DNA of 64,000 nucleotides from Plotosus lineatus (GCA_024760905.1 CM045729.1:58474580-58538579); one strand, 5' to 3'; shown: positions 1 through 10,999, numbered from the stretch's first letter. Notes: generated by a model from the sequence alone, not told the origin. A program made the numbers and translations.

Positions 1-404
1 TTTATCTAAACAAAATTTAACATCCTCCATAACAAGGATCACATTGGGTTCAAAGATTAATACATGACTGTATCATATAAAGTTTAACATTATTTTTTGA
101 CCAGATCACTCCTGCTGAAATTAGGTGACATTTTCATTTATTCTTTTCCCTTCAGTCACAATGCAGAATCCAGGCAATTCAAAAATGTAAAAAAAAAAAA
201 AGACTGGAATTATAAAACGTTAGTATTTTTGTCACCATGATTTTAAACCACAATTTTAATAATGATATAACTAAATACCAATGCCAAAGTAGTTTGTTGT
301 AATATTTGAGTGCAGGACACTCTTTTTTTTTAGCCAGACAGTGATTTTATACAGTATACTGGATAGAAACAATCACCTTTTCTCAGCCTGCATGTGTGAT
401 ATGG
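1..404. other. AT-rich unassigned sequence
   Basis: No open frame, repeat end or RNA gene recognised. Presumably upstream or intronic to JAM2. Confidence 0.4.
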
Positions 405-1039
405 TGTAAGGGTCTTTGATGGCCCGAAGCAGTCTTCCCGCGGATCAGTTCCCGAGTGTCACCCAGCGTGCTGGCGTGATCAGCAAAGGAAACACAGACA
501 CCGATCAAGGTTAGGTGCTCAAGTGTTTATTCACCGATCACCAAAGTACAGGGGTTTTGATACACAAAAATGAGGAAATTAAATCATGTTGACACATAGC
601 TTGTCAGACATAGGGACAACGTGACCAGGTCAACTTGTTAAGTTTATGCTAGTTGAGGTTACACATTATGCAATGTACAAGATTAGGATGAAAGGAAGGT
701 TATGATTAAAAGGAAAAATGGACTGTTAATGTTCTAGAGTTCTAACCTGACTTATTTATGGCCCTGAAAAGGAGGTACCAGGCTCTCTTAGTCTCTCTTG
801 CCATTTATGAACCCTGAATAACCCAGAATGTTCCAAAACATCCCAGCACCAACACATAGACATGGGAATAAGAAGCATATCATGAGTATAGTATAAGTGA
901 ATACATAATACATGCATAAATTATCACAAAATATAAAGCAGGTGTAAAATAACAATGATGTTAGATAGCGGCCATATGATTATGAGAACATAGTAGGTAT
1001 ATATGTTGGTTATTATAAGATATCAAAAAATCCCTTTCA
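405..1039 (-). mobile_element. Solo LTR of an LTR retrotransposon
   Basis: 635-bp segment beginning tgtaaggg and ending ccctttca. The ends form imperfect inverted repeats with TG...CA and are flanked by the direct repeat tatgg (400-404 and 1040-1044). On the minus strand AATAAA occurs near 527, as in an R region. No internal coding sequence adjoins it, so a solo LTR formed by recombination is the simplest reading. Confidence 0.7.
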
Positions 1040-1142
1040 TATGGTTTCTCTGGTCTTTGATCTGAGTGAAAACGTACCAAACAAATTGGAGGACAGTTTT
1101 ATTTCATAAATTATTTAGAAATAAGATGAAAACACCAAAAAG

Positions 1143-1390
1143 TCTCATTCTGTAACCGCTTAATCCTAATTAGGGTCGTGGGGAGGCTGGCGCCCATCCC
1201 AGCCAACTCCGGGCGAGGACATAGTACACCCTGGACAGCTCGCCAGGCCATCGCAGGGCAGAAATACACTGACAACTATGCAGCTACTCTTTACGAAAGT
1301 CAGCAATAGTTCTTTTACATGCCTCACACTATAGACAGTGAGAAACATGGCCAGCCCTTGATAACCCAGTTAGCTGCACTGGGGGCACAA
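1143..1390 (-). mobile_element. SINE, tail B, 5'-truncated (reverse)
   Basis: Reverse tail-B sequence (ctgtaaccgcttaatcctaa) through the shared body; the tRNA head is missing. Confidence 0.65.
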
Positions 1391-1453
1391 AAAGTCTTAA
1401 CTTTGATTATTGATGCATCTCTATATACTGTATCAGTATATATATGCATTTAC

Positions 1454-1507
<54 letters not shown>

Positions 1508-1644
1508 CGTGCGTGCATCCGTGTGTATGTGTTTGTATGTGTGTACGTGCATGCGTGCGCACTGTGCAGTCAAAAACAACAACCTATAGTATCTCTTAGA
1601 TAAACATTGAATTTTGTCAAATTAAGATATTTTCCATTCTGCTT

Positions 1645-1973
1645 TTTCCCTTTTTTTCAGGGGTCACCACAGCATTCATTTGATTCGCATGTTTGATTTT
1701 GGCATAGGTTTTTACGTCAGATGCCCTTTCTGACACAACCCTTTCGCGAGGGATAGAAACACGCTGACGGCTTTGCAGCTACTCTTTATGAAAGTCAGCA
1801 ATGGTTCTTTTACATGAACCTCTCACCATAGACAGTGAGGAACATGGTCAGCCTTTGATAACTCAGTTGCCTGCACTGGGGGGGGACAGTGGCAACCCTT
1901 TGTAGAGTGGGACACAAACCCCCAACCTTAGGATCAGTGATCCAGCGCCCTTTACCACCAGGCCACCACTGCC
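1645..1973 (-). mobile_element. tRNA-headed SINE, tail A (reverse)
   Basis: Reverse copy: tail aggggtcaccacagcattca, body, and tRNA head at 1935-1973. Moderately diverged. Confidence 0.75.
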
Positions 1974-3421
1974 TCATTATTTGCGATATTATATCTCATG
2001 TAATAATGTTTGAGTAAAATTTTCAGAGCAACATCAATTGCACATTCTCATTTTGGAGTTATGGGATAATAGCTGGTGGCATAGTGGTCACCATGTCGAC
2101 TTTACAGCAAGATGGTCCTGGATTCGACTCCTGGGTTGAGTTTGCATGTTCTCTCAGTGCTTGCATAAGATTCCTTCCAGGGTCCATAGACATGCACAAT
2201 GGGCCAACTGGCTATTCCAAATTGCCCCTAGATGTGACTTAGTGAATGGTTGTGTGTGGTTTGTCCCAGCGATGGACTGGCGAGCTGTTTAGGGTGTACG
2301 CTGCCTTCACCCAACGTTGGTTTAAATAGGCTCCAACCTTCCTGCGACCCGAGCGTGCACCAATGTGTGAGTGAGAATGGTTGGGTGTGTCGCCCTGTGA
2401 TGCTCTGGCGAGCTGGTCAGGGTGTACCCTGTCTTTATTGGTGTTGGCTGAGATATGCGCCCCTAGTAGGATTAAGTAGTTCGGCAAATGAGTGACTTAG
2501 TGGGTACTTATTCTGTACCCCCCCCCCCCCCGTCCATTAAATAACCTAATGATATAAGACATGACTGTGATCTATATTACAACATAATACCAATGTTTAT
2601 GATAATGCTAGGAACCATGTATGCAGGTAGAACTTTGGGCTGGAGTTTTGTAGACTAATGCACTAGAGATGTTTCATCTCTTGGACAATTTTTCGCTTCC
2701 AATGTTCCTTGGAGCAGTGGTTCAGAAGCCTGGTCCTGGAAGACTCCCGTCCCTGGACATGTTAGTGCTTTTCCTGCTTTGTCATACCCACGTAAATTCC
2801 CGAACAGCTGTTAGAGAGGACTGGCTCATGGTGGGAATGTCCCTGTGACCATCTGAAGAGAGTGTGAGGCTCATCAGACTCTGGATCGCTTATCGGTGTT
2901 ACGCCTGCTAACTCTTCGATACTGTTTTTGCTCCCAGCCATATAAATAATCTACAGTATTTACAAAAGACATTTATACATACTGTACAGTATGTATATAT
3001 GGTATGGTAGGCCTCCGTCAGTCCCAAAGGACTATGGCTGCGCTCTGGCTGGTACCCCAGCTGGTGATACCCACCAGTGCACAGAGCCTGGGTAGGGAGT
3101 AATGAGGGACAGGCTGTTACCCAAGCAGCAAGTCCCCCCCCCCTGTCTCGGCGTCACCGGAAGGATCCAATGGAAGGGCAAATGCCGATACGACTGGGTT
3201 CCAGTGCCGCTGCAGGAGAGAATCAACGGTCAATTTAGAACGGCCAATTAACCAACAGTGCACGTCTTTGGACTGCGGGAGGAAACCTGAGCACCCGGAA
3301 GAAACCCGCACAAGCATGGGGAGTACATGCAAACTCCACACAGAAACGCCCAGGCCGGGAATCGAACCCAGGCCTTCTTGCTGTGAGGCGGACATGCTAA
3401 CCACTACGCCACCGTGCCGCC

Positions 3422-3423
3422 AC

Positions 3424-3455
<32 letters not shown>

Positions 3456-3489
3456 GTACCAATTAACTGCGGAAAGTGAGGGATCTCTG

Positions 3490-3566
<77 letters not shown>

Positions 3567-3611
3567 TTGGTTCTGTGTGTGTGTGTGTGTGTATGTATGT
3601 GTTTGGTTCTC

Positions 3612-3694
<83 letters not shown>

Positions 3695-3860
3695 TTGGTT
3701 CTGTGTGTGTGTGTGTATGTATGTGTTTGGTTCTCTGTGTGTGTGTGTGTTTGGTTCTCTGTGTGTGTGTGTGTGTGTGTGTTTGGTTCTCTGTGTGTGT
3801 GTGTGTGTGTGTGTTTGGTTCTCTGTGTGTGTGTGTGTGTGTGTGTGAGTGTGTGTGTTC
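3422..3860. repeat. Compound TA/TG microsatellite with ggttc spacers
   Basis: Long (TA)n runs alternate with (TG)n blocks punctuated repeatedly by tttggttct(c/g)tgtg. This makes a higher-order array of several units, not a simple dinucleotide repeat. Confidence 0.9.
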
Positions 3861-4449
3861 ATCTCTAAAAGAAGGCTCCTACTTTATAGCCTAACCATCA
3901 CTCATTGCTTCTTTCTTTCGTTCCCAGCTTACTTTCAATGTGCACATACCTTAAGATTATAGGCAGAGCTTTAAAAAATAAAAAAGAGAGAGGACAGAGG
4001 TTCTTTGTTCACGCGTGTGCAGCCCTTTTTTCATATTGTACCAAACCATCCATCAGACACACACATTCCAGAGCATCTCTGTTCCTGGCACAGACAGAGA
4101 AAGTATGATCCCCGCCCTCCCCGTAATATTAAGTTGTCTCCTGTCCTACTTTTTAGGCTCAGAAATGATGATTATAATAACTCTGACACGAACAGTAGGA
4201 GTTTAATAAGCATAATCTTGATCAGCTCCTATGTTTAATAATAAATAATTAATATGAAGGGTGGCACAGTGCTGTAGTGTTTGGCACATCCACTGCACAG
4301 CAAGAAGGTCCTGAGTATAAATCCCAGGCTCAGTCAGGGGCAGTGGCGGCTTATTGGTTAATGTGCTGTATTACTGGTCTGAAGGTCAACGGTTCAAGCA
4401 CCACTGTTGGGCCCTTGAGCAAGGCCCTTAACATTTAATTTCACAGTTT

Positions 4450-4456
<7 letters not shown>

Positions 4457-4532
<76 letters not shown>
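4457..4532. repeat. (TA)n microsatellite
   Basis: Nearly pure TA repeat of about 75 bp with two interruptions. Confidence 0.9.
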
Positions 4533-4541
<9 letters not shown>

Positions 4542-4584
4542 TTACAATTGTAAGTTGCAATTGTAAATAATATAATAGTAGTAG

Positions 4585-4930
4585 GGGGCAGTGGTGGTCT
4601 AGTGGTATAAAGCGCCGGATCGCTGATCCAAAGGTTGGGGGTTCGAGTCCCCCTCTCCACAAGGTTGTCACTGTCCCCCCCCACCCAGTGCAGCTAACTG
4701 GATTATCAAAGGCCGGCCATGTCTCTCCCTGTCTATGGTGTGAGGCATGTAAAAGAACCATTGCTGACCTTCAACAAGAGTAGCTGCAAAGCCGTCAGCG
4801 TGTTTCCGCCCTGCAATGGCCTGGCGAGCTGTCCAGGGTGTACTCTGCCCTCGCCCTGAGTTGGCTGGGATGGGCACCAGCCTCCCCGCGACCCTAATTA
4901 GGATGAAGCGGTTACAGAAAATGATGATGA
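4585..4930 (+). mobile_element. tRNA-headed SINE, tail type B
   Basis: Head and body as in tail-A copies until about 4805 (gtcagcgtgtttc), then a different tail: atggcctggcgagctgtcc...ctaattaggatgaagcggtt and an AATGATG-like end. Confidence 0.8.
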
Positions 4931-5291
4931 TAATAGTAGTACTGTTCCAGACTGCCCCGAGATTGGAGTGGGCATGACCGTGTGTTTGGTTCTGCAATGG
5001 CCTTGAGTTTGTAAGGTACCAATATATAAAGTTGTTGTGTTTATATACACCTGCCTTCTAACCGTATGTGTTTATATATACACACCTACCTGCCTTCACC
5101 AAGAGTCAGCTGTAAGTTTAGGCAGTTAAGTAAGTGAATAAATGATGATTACCATGAAAGGAGAAACCTGTATGTGACGAGGACTTCTTCCTCTTTATTT
5201 GTGTTTTAAGAGTATTTCTGTACAGTACCAAGAATATAACTGTGCCGCTGGATTCCTCTTTTTCCTCATACAGTTCATGGCACCATTTCAG

Positions 5292-5339
5292 TAACTGTGA
5301 CAACAAGCAACCCAAAAGTGGAGGTCCATGAGAATACAA
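5292..5339 (+). CDS. JAM2: JAM2 exon: start of mature N-terminus
   Basis: 48-bp exon between a ttcag acceptor and a gtaagg donor. It encodes TVTTSNPKVEVHENT, the strand leading into Ig domain 1. Its first two bases complete a codon from the unseen signal-peptide exon. Confidence 0.75.
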
Positions 5340-6619
5340 GTAAGGAACCTAATTAGAGTTGGGTCATATTTCACTGCACTGGCCTTGGCTGGTCCGACGT
5401 ATAACTTTGAATGTCACTTTATTTCTCCTTATGGAAATAGATGCTGTTCTCTCCTGTATGTTCTGGACAGAAAGAGACCTCAACACAAGGATAGAATGGA
5501 AAAAGAAAGGCCAACATGTGTCCCATGTTTATTTTGATGGTGAATTTACAGGTGAGTTTTTGCACATAGTTAAGTGTTTTTTTTTTCCCATCAAATTTAC
5601 GTAATAAAAAGATCCTTATCCTGGATTTCCTCTATCTCATTTATATATAGTACAACTTTATAACCCTTATAAACTTAACCTCATGTTTTGTTTTGATTGC
5701 ACTGACTGCATGATCACTTTCATCAGGCTCGCTTAAAGGCAGAGCTTCAATTAATAGAGCAACAGTGACCGTGCATGCTGTTCATCTGAAAGACTCGGGG
5801 GTCCATCACTGTGAAGTCACTGCACGTCAAGACAAGATCCGTCTTGGGGAAGTGACAGTCTCCATTCACGTGCTTGGTGGGCTTATTCTCCCATTTTTAT
5901 TTCACTCTCAGCTTTACTAGTCCTTCTAAAAAAAATTACCATATTGTGAGAAAGTTCATTATTTTCTGTAATGTACTGATAAAAATTAAATAAAAATTCT
6001 CAATAAAAGAAATATGCTAATTTTTTTAGAAGGACTAGTATATTTCTTCATGTTATAATAATTGTTAGGTTTTTATTTCTTTTTATTCATGTTGGATGAC
6101 TCTTTCCAGTGAAGCCTGTAAAAATGACTAAAACGGCTGTATGTGTTCCATGATCAGTGCCTCCCGATGCTCCTTCGTGCCATGTACCTGATATTGCAGT
6201 GAGTGGTTCTGCTGTGGAACTGTACTGTGAGGACAAGTTGACTGTACAGCCTGTCTCTTACAGTTGGTACAAGGACAACAGGCTTCTGAATGCAAACCAT
6301 GTCCCAGATCCTACCTACAGCATAGACAACAAAACAGGCTCTCTGGTACTTTCTGAATTTTAACATGGAACTGTTTAATATTTGTCACTTTACATGTGTC
6401 TCAGCTCACTCTTTAAAAACACCTTTCTACTTTTTCCTCTGAATTCTTTTATCAGCTTGTCAAAATCTGATGATGGACTATACCGATGTGAGACCTCAAA
6501 TGGTATTGGGCCACAAAAGAGCTGCTTGGGTCAGCACATGACTGTTACTGAGTGTAAGTTCTAAAGTGATTCATGGTGTTCAGCATGAGTGTCCTTGTAG
6601 CAGCAGTACCATATGTTGT

Positions 6620-6652
<33 letters not shown>

Positions 6653-9209
6653 CAGTTGAGCTGAATCTGACATCATTAATAGCATCTGGAATTAGTGCTG
6701 CTTTCTTATTGCTCTCCTGCTTTCTGGCTGTTTGTCTGTGCTGCCAGAGAGGCTTCTGTTGCTGCTGCAGTGAGTGATGTCTATCCTAATAACACGGTTA
6801 AAAAAAAAAAGAAGCAACTGTGTTTTTAAACATCTTGTATAGATGATTACTTTCTTGCTGCTGTATTTTAATCACCTTCTGCATTCTGCCTCTATGCACC
6901 GTAACAGATGGAAGGAAAAGAGGAAAACATAGAAGGTAATACTCAGTAAAATAATGATAACAATAAGAATGGGTGGCATGATGGTATAATGGTTAGCACG
7001 TCCGCCTCGCAGCAAAAGAAGGCCCTGACTTTTAGTTTTGGACCTGACGAGTGTTTCTGCGTGGAGCTTACATGTTCTTCCTGCATTTCTGTGGGTTTTC
7101 TCTGGCTACTCTAGTTTCATCCTACGATCTAAATCTACTTCTTTTCCTTTCGGGGTCACGGCAGAGAATGATCTGCCTTCATCTCACCCTATCCTCTGCA
7201 TCTTCTTCTCTTACACCAACTACCTTCATGTCCTTCTTCACCACATCCATAAATATCCTCTTTGGTCTTCCTCTAGGCCTTCTGCCTGGTCGTTCCAACC
7301 TCAGCATCCTACTACCAATATACTCACTATGGGTCTTTCAAATTACTCATAGGAGTGAGTGGTTGTGTGTTGGCCCTGTAATGGAATAATGAGCTGATAA
7401 GGGTGTTCTCTGCCTTCTCCCAGAGTTGGGTGAGGTAGGCTCCAGCTTCCCCGTGACCCTAGTAGTAAGATGAATTCTTCTTCTTCTTTTACTTTCGGCT
7501 GCTCCCTTCAGGGGTCGCCACAGCAAATCATCCGCCTCCACCTCACCCTGTCCTCCGCATCTTCTTTTCTGACTCCAACGACCTTCATGTCCTTCTTCAC
7601 CACATCCATAAATATCCTCTTTGGTCTTCCTCTAGGCCTTCTGCCTGGTCGTTCCAACCTCAGCATCCTACTACCAATATACTCACTATGGGTCTTTCAA
7701 ATTACTCATAGGAGTGAGTGGTTGTGTGTTGGCCCTGTAATGGAATAATGAGCTGATAAGGGTGTTCTCTGCCTTCTCCCAGAGTTGGGTGAGGTAGGCT
7801 CCAGCTTCCCCGTGACCCTAGTAGTAAGATGAATTCTTCTTCTTCTTTTACTTTCGGCTGCTCCCTTCAGGGGTCGCCACAGCAAATCATCCGCCTCCAC
7901 CTCACCCTGTCCTCCGCATCTTCTTTTCTGACTCCAACGACCTTCATGTCTTCCTTCACCACATCCATGAATCTCTTCTTTGGTCTTCCTCGAGGCCTTC
8001 TGCCTGGTAGTTCCAACCTCAGCATCCTACTGCCAATATACTCACTATCCCTCCTCTGTACATGTCCAAACCATCTCAATCTAGCCTCTCTGGCTTTGTC
8101 TCCAAAACATCTTACGTGGGCTGTCCCTCTGATATACTCATTTCTGATCCTATCCATCCTCGTTACTCCCAGAGGGAACCTCAACATTTTCATCTCCGCG
8201 ACCTCCAGCTCTGCCTCCTGCCTTTTCTTCAGCGCCACTGTTTCTAAGCCATACAACATCGCTGGCCTCATCACCATCTTGTACACTTTTCCCTTCATTC
8301 TTGCTGACACTCTCCTATCGCACATCACACTGGACACTTTTCTCCAACCATTCCAGCCTGCCTGCACACGTTTCTTCACCTCTTTTCCACACTCTCCATT
8401 GCTCTGGATTGTTGAGCCTAAGTACTTAAAATCCTCCACCTTCGTTATCTCTGCTCCCTGTAACATCACCGTTCCTCCTGGGTCCTTCTCATTCACACAC
8501 ATGTATTCTGATTTTCTGAGGCTAACCTTCATTCCTCTCCTTTCCAGGGCATACCTCCACCTCTCTAGATTTTCCTGCACTTGTTCTCTGCTCTCACTAC
8601 AGATCACGATGTCATCTGCAAACATCATAGTCCATGGAGATTCTTGTCTCACCTCGTCTGTCAGCCTGTCCATCACCATAGCAAACAAGAAGGGGCTCAG
8701 AGCTGACCCTTGATGCAGTCCCACCTCCACCTTGAATTCAGCACACCTCACCGCTGTCTTACATCTCTCATACATAGTAGTAAGATGAATTAGTTCGGCA
8801 AATTCATTAATTATTAAAAAAAAATGATTTGCTTCTTTTTAGAAACATGACAAACTACAGCCCATCAGCAGATGTAAGTACAGTATCTGCTCTTTTCCTG
8901 TTCAAAAATGTATATAACGACTTCAATCCTGATATTATACCATTGTCAATCAAAATTATTATAGCTTAAGACATAATTGTGTTTCATTTATTAGACCTGT
9001 ACGGTAAAAATCTAACTGAATCATTTGGGACTATTTGGAAAATAAATGCCCAAAGTATACTCTAAACAAAGATATTTTGCATGATGGCAATTAAATGCTT
9101 TTAGGAAACTCCGTTATCTGTTGAATTGAATTTTATTGTTTTGCTGCTAATCACTGCTTTCTCTTCTCAGCCTCCTCACTACAAGCACACAAAGTCCTTC
9201 ATGATTTAA
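5292..9209 (+). CDS. JAM2: JAM2 (junctional adhesion molecule 2/B), exons 2 to last; exon 1 not in view
   Basis: JAM2 is an immunoglobulin-superfamily adhesion protein of cell junctions. Coding exons with consistent phases are 5292-5339, 5441-5551, 5727-5876, 6158-6345, 6456-6553, 6656-6769, 6908-6935, 8843-8873 and 9171-9209. The first Ig domain has its cysteine pair in NAVLSC and SGVHHCEV, with the IEWKKKG strand between. The second has PSCHVP, VELYCED, YSWYKD and GLYRCETSN, plus the extra Cys (QKSC) typical of JAM family Ig2. A hydrophobic segment and a Cys-rich juxtamembrane stretch follow. The end is HYKHTKSFMI, close to human JAM2 (KHTKSFII), a PDZ-binding terminus. JAM2 next to GABPA and APP is the ancestral vertebrate order. 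The signal-peptide exon must lie upstream. The junction between exons 6158-6345 and 6456-6553 is out of frame with the only AG available, so this copy may be damaged. Which teleost duplicate (a or b) is unresolved. Confidence 0.88.
5441..5551 (+). CDS. JAM2: JAM2 exon: Ig domain 1, first half
   Basis: 111-bp exon (aatag acceptor, gtgagt donor). It carries the first Ig cysteine (AVLSC) and IEWKKKG, which matches human JAM2 LEWKKLG, then VSHVYF. Confidence 0.88.
5727..5876 (+). CDS. JAM2: JAM2 exon: Ig domain 1, second half
   Basis: 150-bp exon. It encodes SLKGRASINRATVTV and the canonical D-S-G-x-x-x-C motif of the Ig F strand (DSGVHHCEV), ending SIHVLG. Its phases fit both neighbouring exons. 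Confidence 0.88.
5916..6039. mobile_element. MITE-like hairpin in a JAM2 intron
   Basis: actagtccttctaaaaaaaa near the start is mirrored by ttttttagaaggactagt at the end, giving a 124-bp element with inverted arms of about 25 bp. No coding capacity. Confidence 0.65.
6158..6345 (+). CDS. JAM2: JAM2 exon: Ig domain 2, first part
   Basis: 188-bp exon from a tgatcag acceptor to CTG followed by gtactt. It encodes PPDAPSCHVP, VELYCED, YSWYKDNRLL and SIDNKTGSL, matching human PSCEVP, VELRCQD, YTWFKDG and NTKTGTL. It ends in phase 0, as expected for this boundary in the family. Confidence 0.87.
6456..6553 (+). CDS. JAM2: JAM2 exon: Ig domain 2, second part; acceptor problem
   Basis: The open frame SKSDDGLYRCETSNG continues to HMTVTE and a gtaagt donor, clearly the JAM2 F/G-strand exon. 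The only nearby AG (6454-6455) leaves one extra base, so joining it to the upstream phase-0 exon gives a premature TGA. By alignment the codons should begin at about 6448 (TTT ATC AGC), where no AG precedes. This is either a lost acceptor (pseudogene allele), a one-base error or a non-canonical site. Confidence 0.7.
6656..6769 (+). CDS. JAM2: JAM2 exon: transmembrane segment
   Basis: 114-bp exon directly after a (TG)n-ttcag acceptor. It encodes ELNLTSLIASGISAAFLLL, a hydrophobic run, and then a Cys-rich stretch (CLCCQRGFCCCC) that could be palmitoylated (inference). Confidence 0.83.
6908..6935 (+). CDS. JAM2: JAM2 micro-exon: basic cytoplasmic stretch
   Basis: 28-bp exon (taacag acceptor, gtaata donor) encoding GRKRGKHR. 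The phases match the exons on both sides. Confidence 0.7.
7228..7946. repeat. 359-bp tandem duplication
   Basis: The segment from about 7228 repeats with a period of 359 bp; for example the open frames at 7347 and 7706 are identical, as are the frame starts at 7470 and 7829. The unit joins RTE 3' sequence to a SINE tail. Near-identity implies a recent tandem duplication. Confidence 0.85.
7867..8775 (-). mobile_element. RTE-type LINE, reverse transcriptase C-terminal part
   Basis: 302-codon open frame. Contains GLHQGSALSPFLF and the RT catalytic box FADDIVICS, then LRWFGHVQRRDSEY and LPGRRPRGRPKKRFMDVV, ending ICCGDP. It lacks the endonuclease and N-terminal RT. It lies in a JAM2 intron, antisense to the gene. 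Assignment to the RTE clade is from remembered family motifs. Confidence 0.8.
8843..8873 (+). CDS. JAM2: JAM2 micro-exon: cytoplasmic tail
   Basis: 31-bp exon (tttttag acceptor, gtaagt donor) encoding NMTNYSPSAD. It lies just downstream of the RTE-filled intron. Confidence 0.75.
9171..9209 (+). CDS. JAM2: JAM2 last coding exon with PDZ-binding end
   Basis: After a cttctcag acceptor the exon encodes PPHYKHTKSFMI and a TAA stop at 9207-9209. The C-terminus corresponds to human SFII, the PDZ ligand that binds junction scaffolds in family members. Confidence 0.9.
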   Translation, partial: PPHYKHTKSFMI

Positions 9210-9230
9210 ATGAGACATGATGATGCGTAC

Positions 9231-9409
9231 CTACAAACACAGCACTGAGTTTGTTACTTTTACACAACTGGCTGATCCATGGATCTCCCTCCTGCTTTAC
9301 CTCTCCATACATCCACAGCTGGATGAGGTCATTGAAGGTGAAACTGTTAAACTCTGTGTACATCCACCCTAATCCAGAACTGCCACTCCTGAACACATTC
9401 TCTCCAGGT
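9231..9409 (-). CDS. Unrecognised exon-like ORF
   Basis: On the minus strand a well-formed acceptor (pyrimidine-rich tract then cttag) and a donor (gtacgc) bracket 179 bp with an open frame. It encodes RPGENVFRSGSSGLGWMYTE and continues with FTFNDLIQLWMYG and QEGDPWISQL. The composition looks like real protein rather than repeat. I do not recognise the family. It starts only 21 bp past the JAM2 stop, convergent with JAM2. It could be an exon of an unannotated minus-strand gene or a relic. No partner exons were found nearby. Confidence 0.4.
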
Positions 9410-9444
9410 CTAAGACATAAACAATAATAAACAATAATGCACAT

Positions 9445-9765
9445 GATGTCGGTGGCATAATGGTTAGCACGTCTACCTCACAGCAACAAGGTGCTGGTTC
9501 GATTCCCAGCTTGGGCGCTTCTGTGTAGAGTTGGCATGTTCTCCCCGTGCTTTCGTGGGTTTCCTCCCACAGTCCAAAAACATGTGCAGTAGCTTAATTG
9601 GTTGTTCCAAGTCACCCCTTGGTGTGAGTATGAATGGTTGTGTGAGTGTTGGCCCTGCAATGGCCTGGCGAGCTGTCCAGGTTGTACCTCGTCCAGAGTC
9701 ACCTGAGATGGGCTTCAGCCTCCCCGTAACCCTTATTCGGATCAAGGGGTTCAGAGAATAGATGA
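9445..9765 (+). mobile_element. Second tRNA-derived SINE family, plus-strand copy
   Basis: Head ggtggcataatggttagcac and B-box-like ggttcgattcc, mid-part catgttctccccgtgctttc, and a tail-B ending. Immediately downstream of JAM2. Confidence 0.7.
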
Positions 9766-10954
9766 ATGGCGTATGACGTCTGATAAATGGACAGACCATG
9801 GCAATGGACTGTGTGGCAGTGTGATCCTACCACCCCCTAGTGGTAAGGTTTCATCACCTAATCTATATAAACATTTACAAAAATACTAGTTAACAAGGTT
9901 GTGTTATTATAAAGTTTATGTCAGCTATTTTGGGTATGCTTAGTTCCATGTACAGGAAAAGTTTATATTTTTGGTGGTCAGATTTTACAGTCTGTGAAAA
10001 AAGCCAGTCATTTTATAATATTGCAGTTCTGCGTCTGAAAAAGAAGTGGATGGATAAGAAAGATGTTTCTAAAGCTTTTGCATGGATGACTTCATTTAAA
10101 ATAAAAAAATAATAAATCAGTTTTAGAGAGATTTTTTTTTATTTCAATGTACATATTTTTCATCAGATCAATATTCAGTGTTAAATGAATATTCATTTAT
10201 ATATTCGATAAATTCTGTAAAAAAAAAAAAAGAAAGAAAAAGAAAAAAAAAGGACTTTATTGATCCTGTATGTGAAATTCTCATTATAGCTGCTTTGACT
10301 TAAAGAGAAGTAAGAGAGTGAATGACAAACGCACACAGAAAGGTCTATTTGAAAAGGGAAAAAATTGTTAGATGGCTTTCGCCTTGTTTCCACAAATTTA
10401 AGCAGCATCACAGCATTTATTTCCATTCAGAGTTGGGATAATTTTTCACCAACATTATGAACTGATGAAGGGAAAAATCAACCCAGTCCATAAACTCTCC
10501 TCCAGCACCAGCACATTATACAGACTTTCAATAGGCTTAAGGTTAGGGCTCTGTGGTGCCAGTTCATGTGTGTTTCCTGATACTCCCTGAACCACCCTTT
10601 CACCATTCAAGCACCAACTTTATATCCATTCATTCCATTAGGGAAACAAAAGCCTATTTATGTAATAACCTAGTCATTCCGTATATTCAGATCAACAGCT
10701 TGACTTCATTTTAATGCAACATTATGTTATGTGTCGATTGTATATGAAGATTTGAAAAGCCCACTGTTCACCTGGAACCTTTTGTTTAGAATTAACAATG
10801 TTTGTTAGGCTTCTGACAAAGTTCACTTTATCAACATTAAAAAATAATAAATAAAAAACTTAATAAAAGTTACTGAGTAAAATGTATAGACTCCAACGAC
10901 TCTTTTAAACTCAAACAAAAGATGACACGTGGACTTAGAGGTTTCTGCACTCTT

Positions 10955-10960
<6 letters not shown>
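9766..10960. other. Intergenic, unassigned
   Basis: AT-rich sequence without convincing ORF, ending in a (CA)n tract near 10962. No ATP5PF homology was seen on either strand. Confidence 0.4.

Positions 10961-10999
<39 letters not shown>

Noticed and set aside
3422..3860. Regularly spaced repeat resembling a CRISPR array
   Set aside because: The units are short TG/TA tracts without unique spacers, in a eukaryotic genome.
3268..3894. Open frames made of Tyr-Ile, Val-Cys or Thr-His repeats
   Set aside because: They are translations of TA, TG and CA microsatellites, here and at many other places. No start context, splice support or non-repeat domain.
4600..4660. tRNA-like A and B boxes
   Set aside because: They occur in many copies with SINE bodies and cannot form a complete mature tRNA; they are SINE heads and not tRNA genes.
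7829..8713. 294-codon plus-strand ORF
   Set aside because: It is the antisense shadow of the LINE reverse transcriptase frame, which has clear RT motifs on the minus strand.
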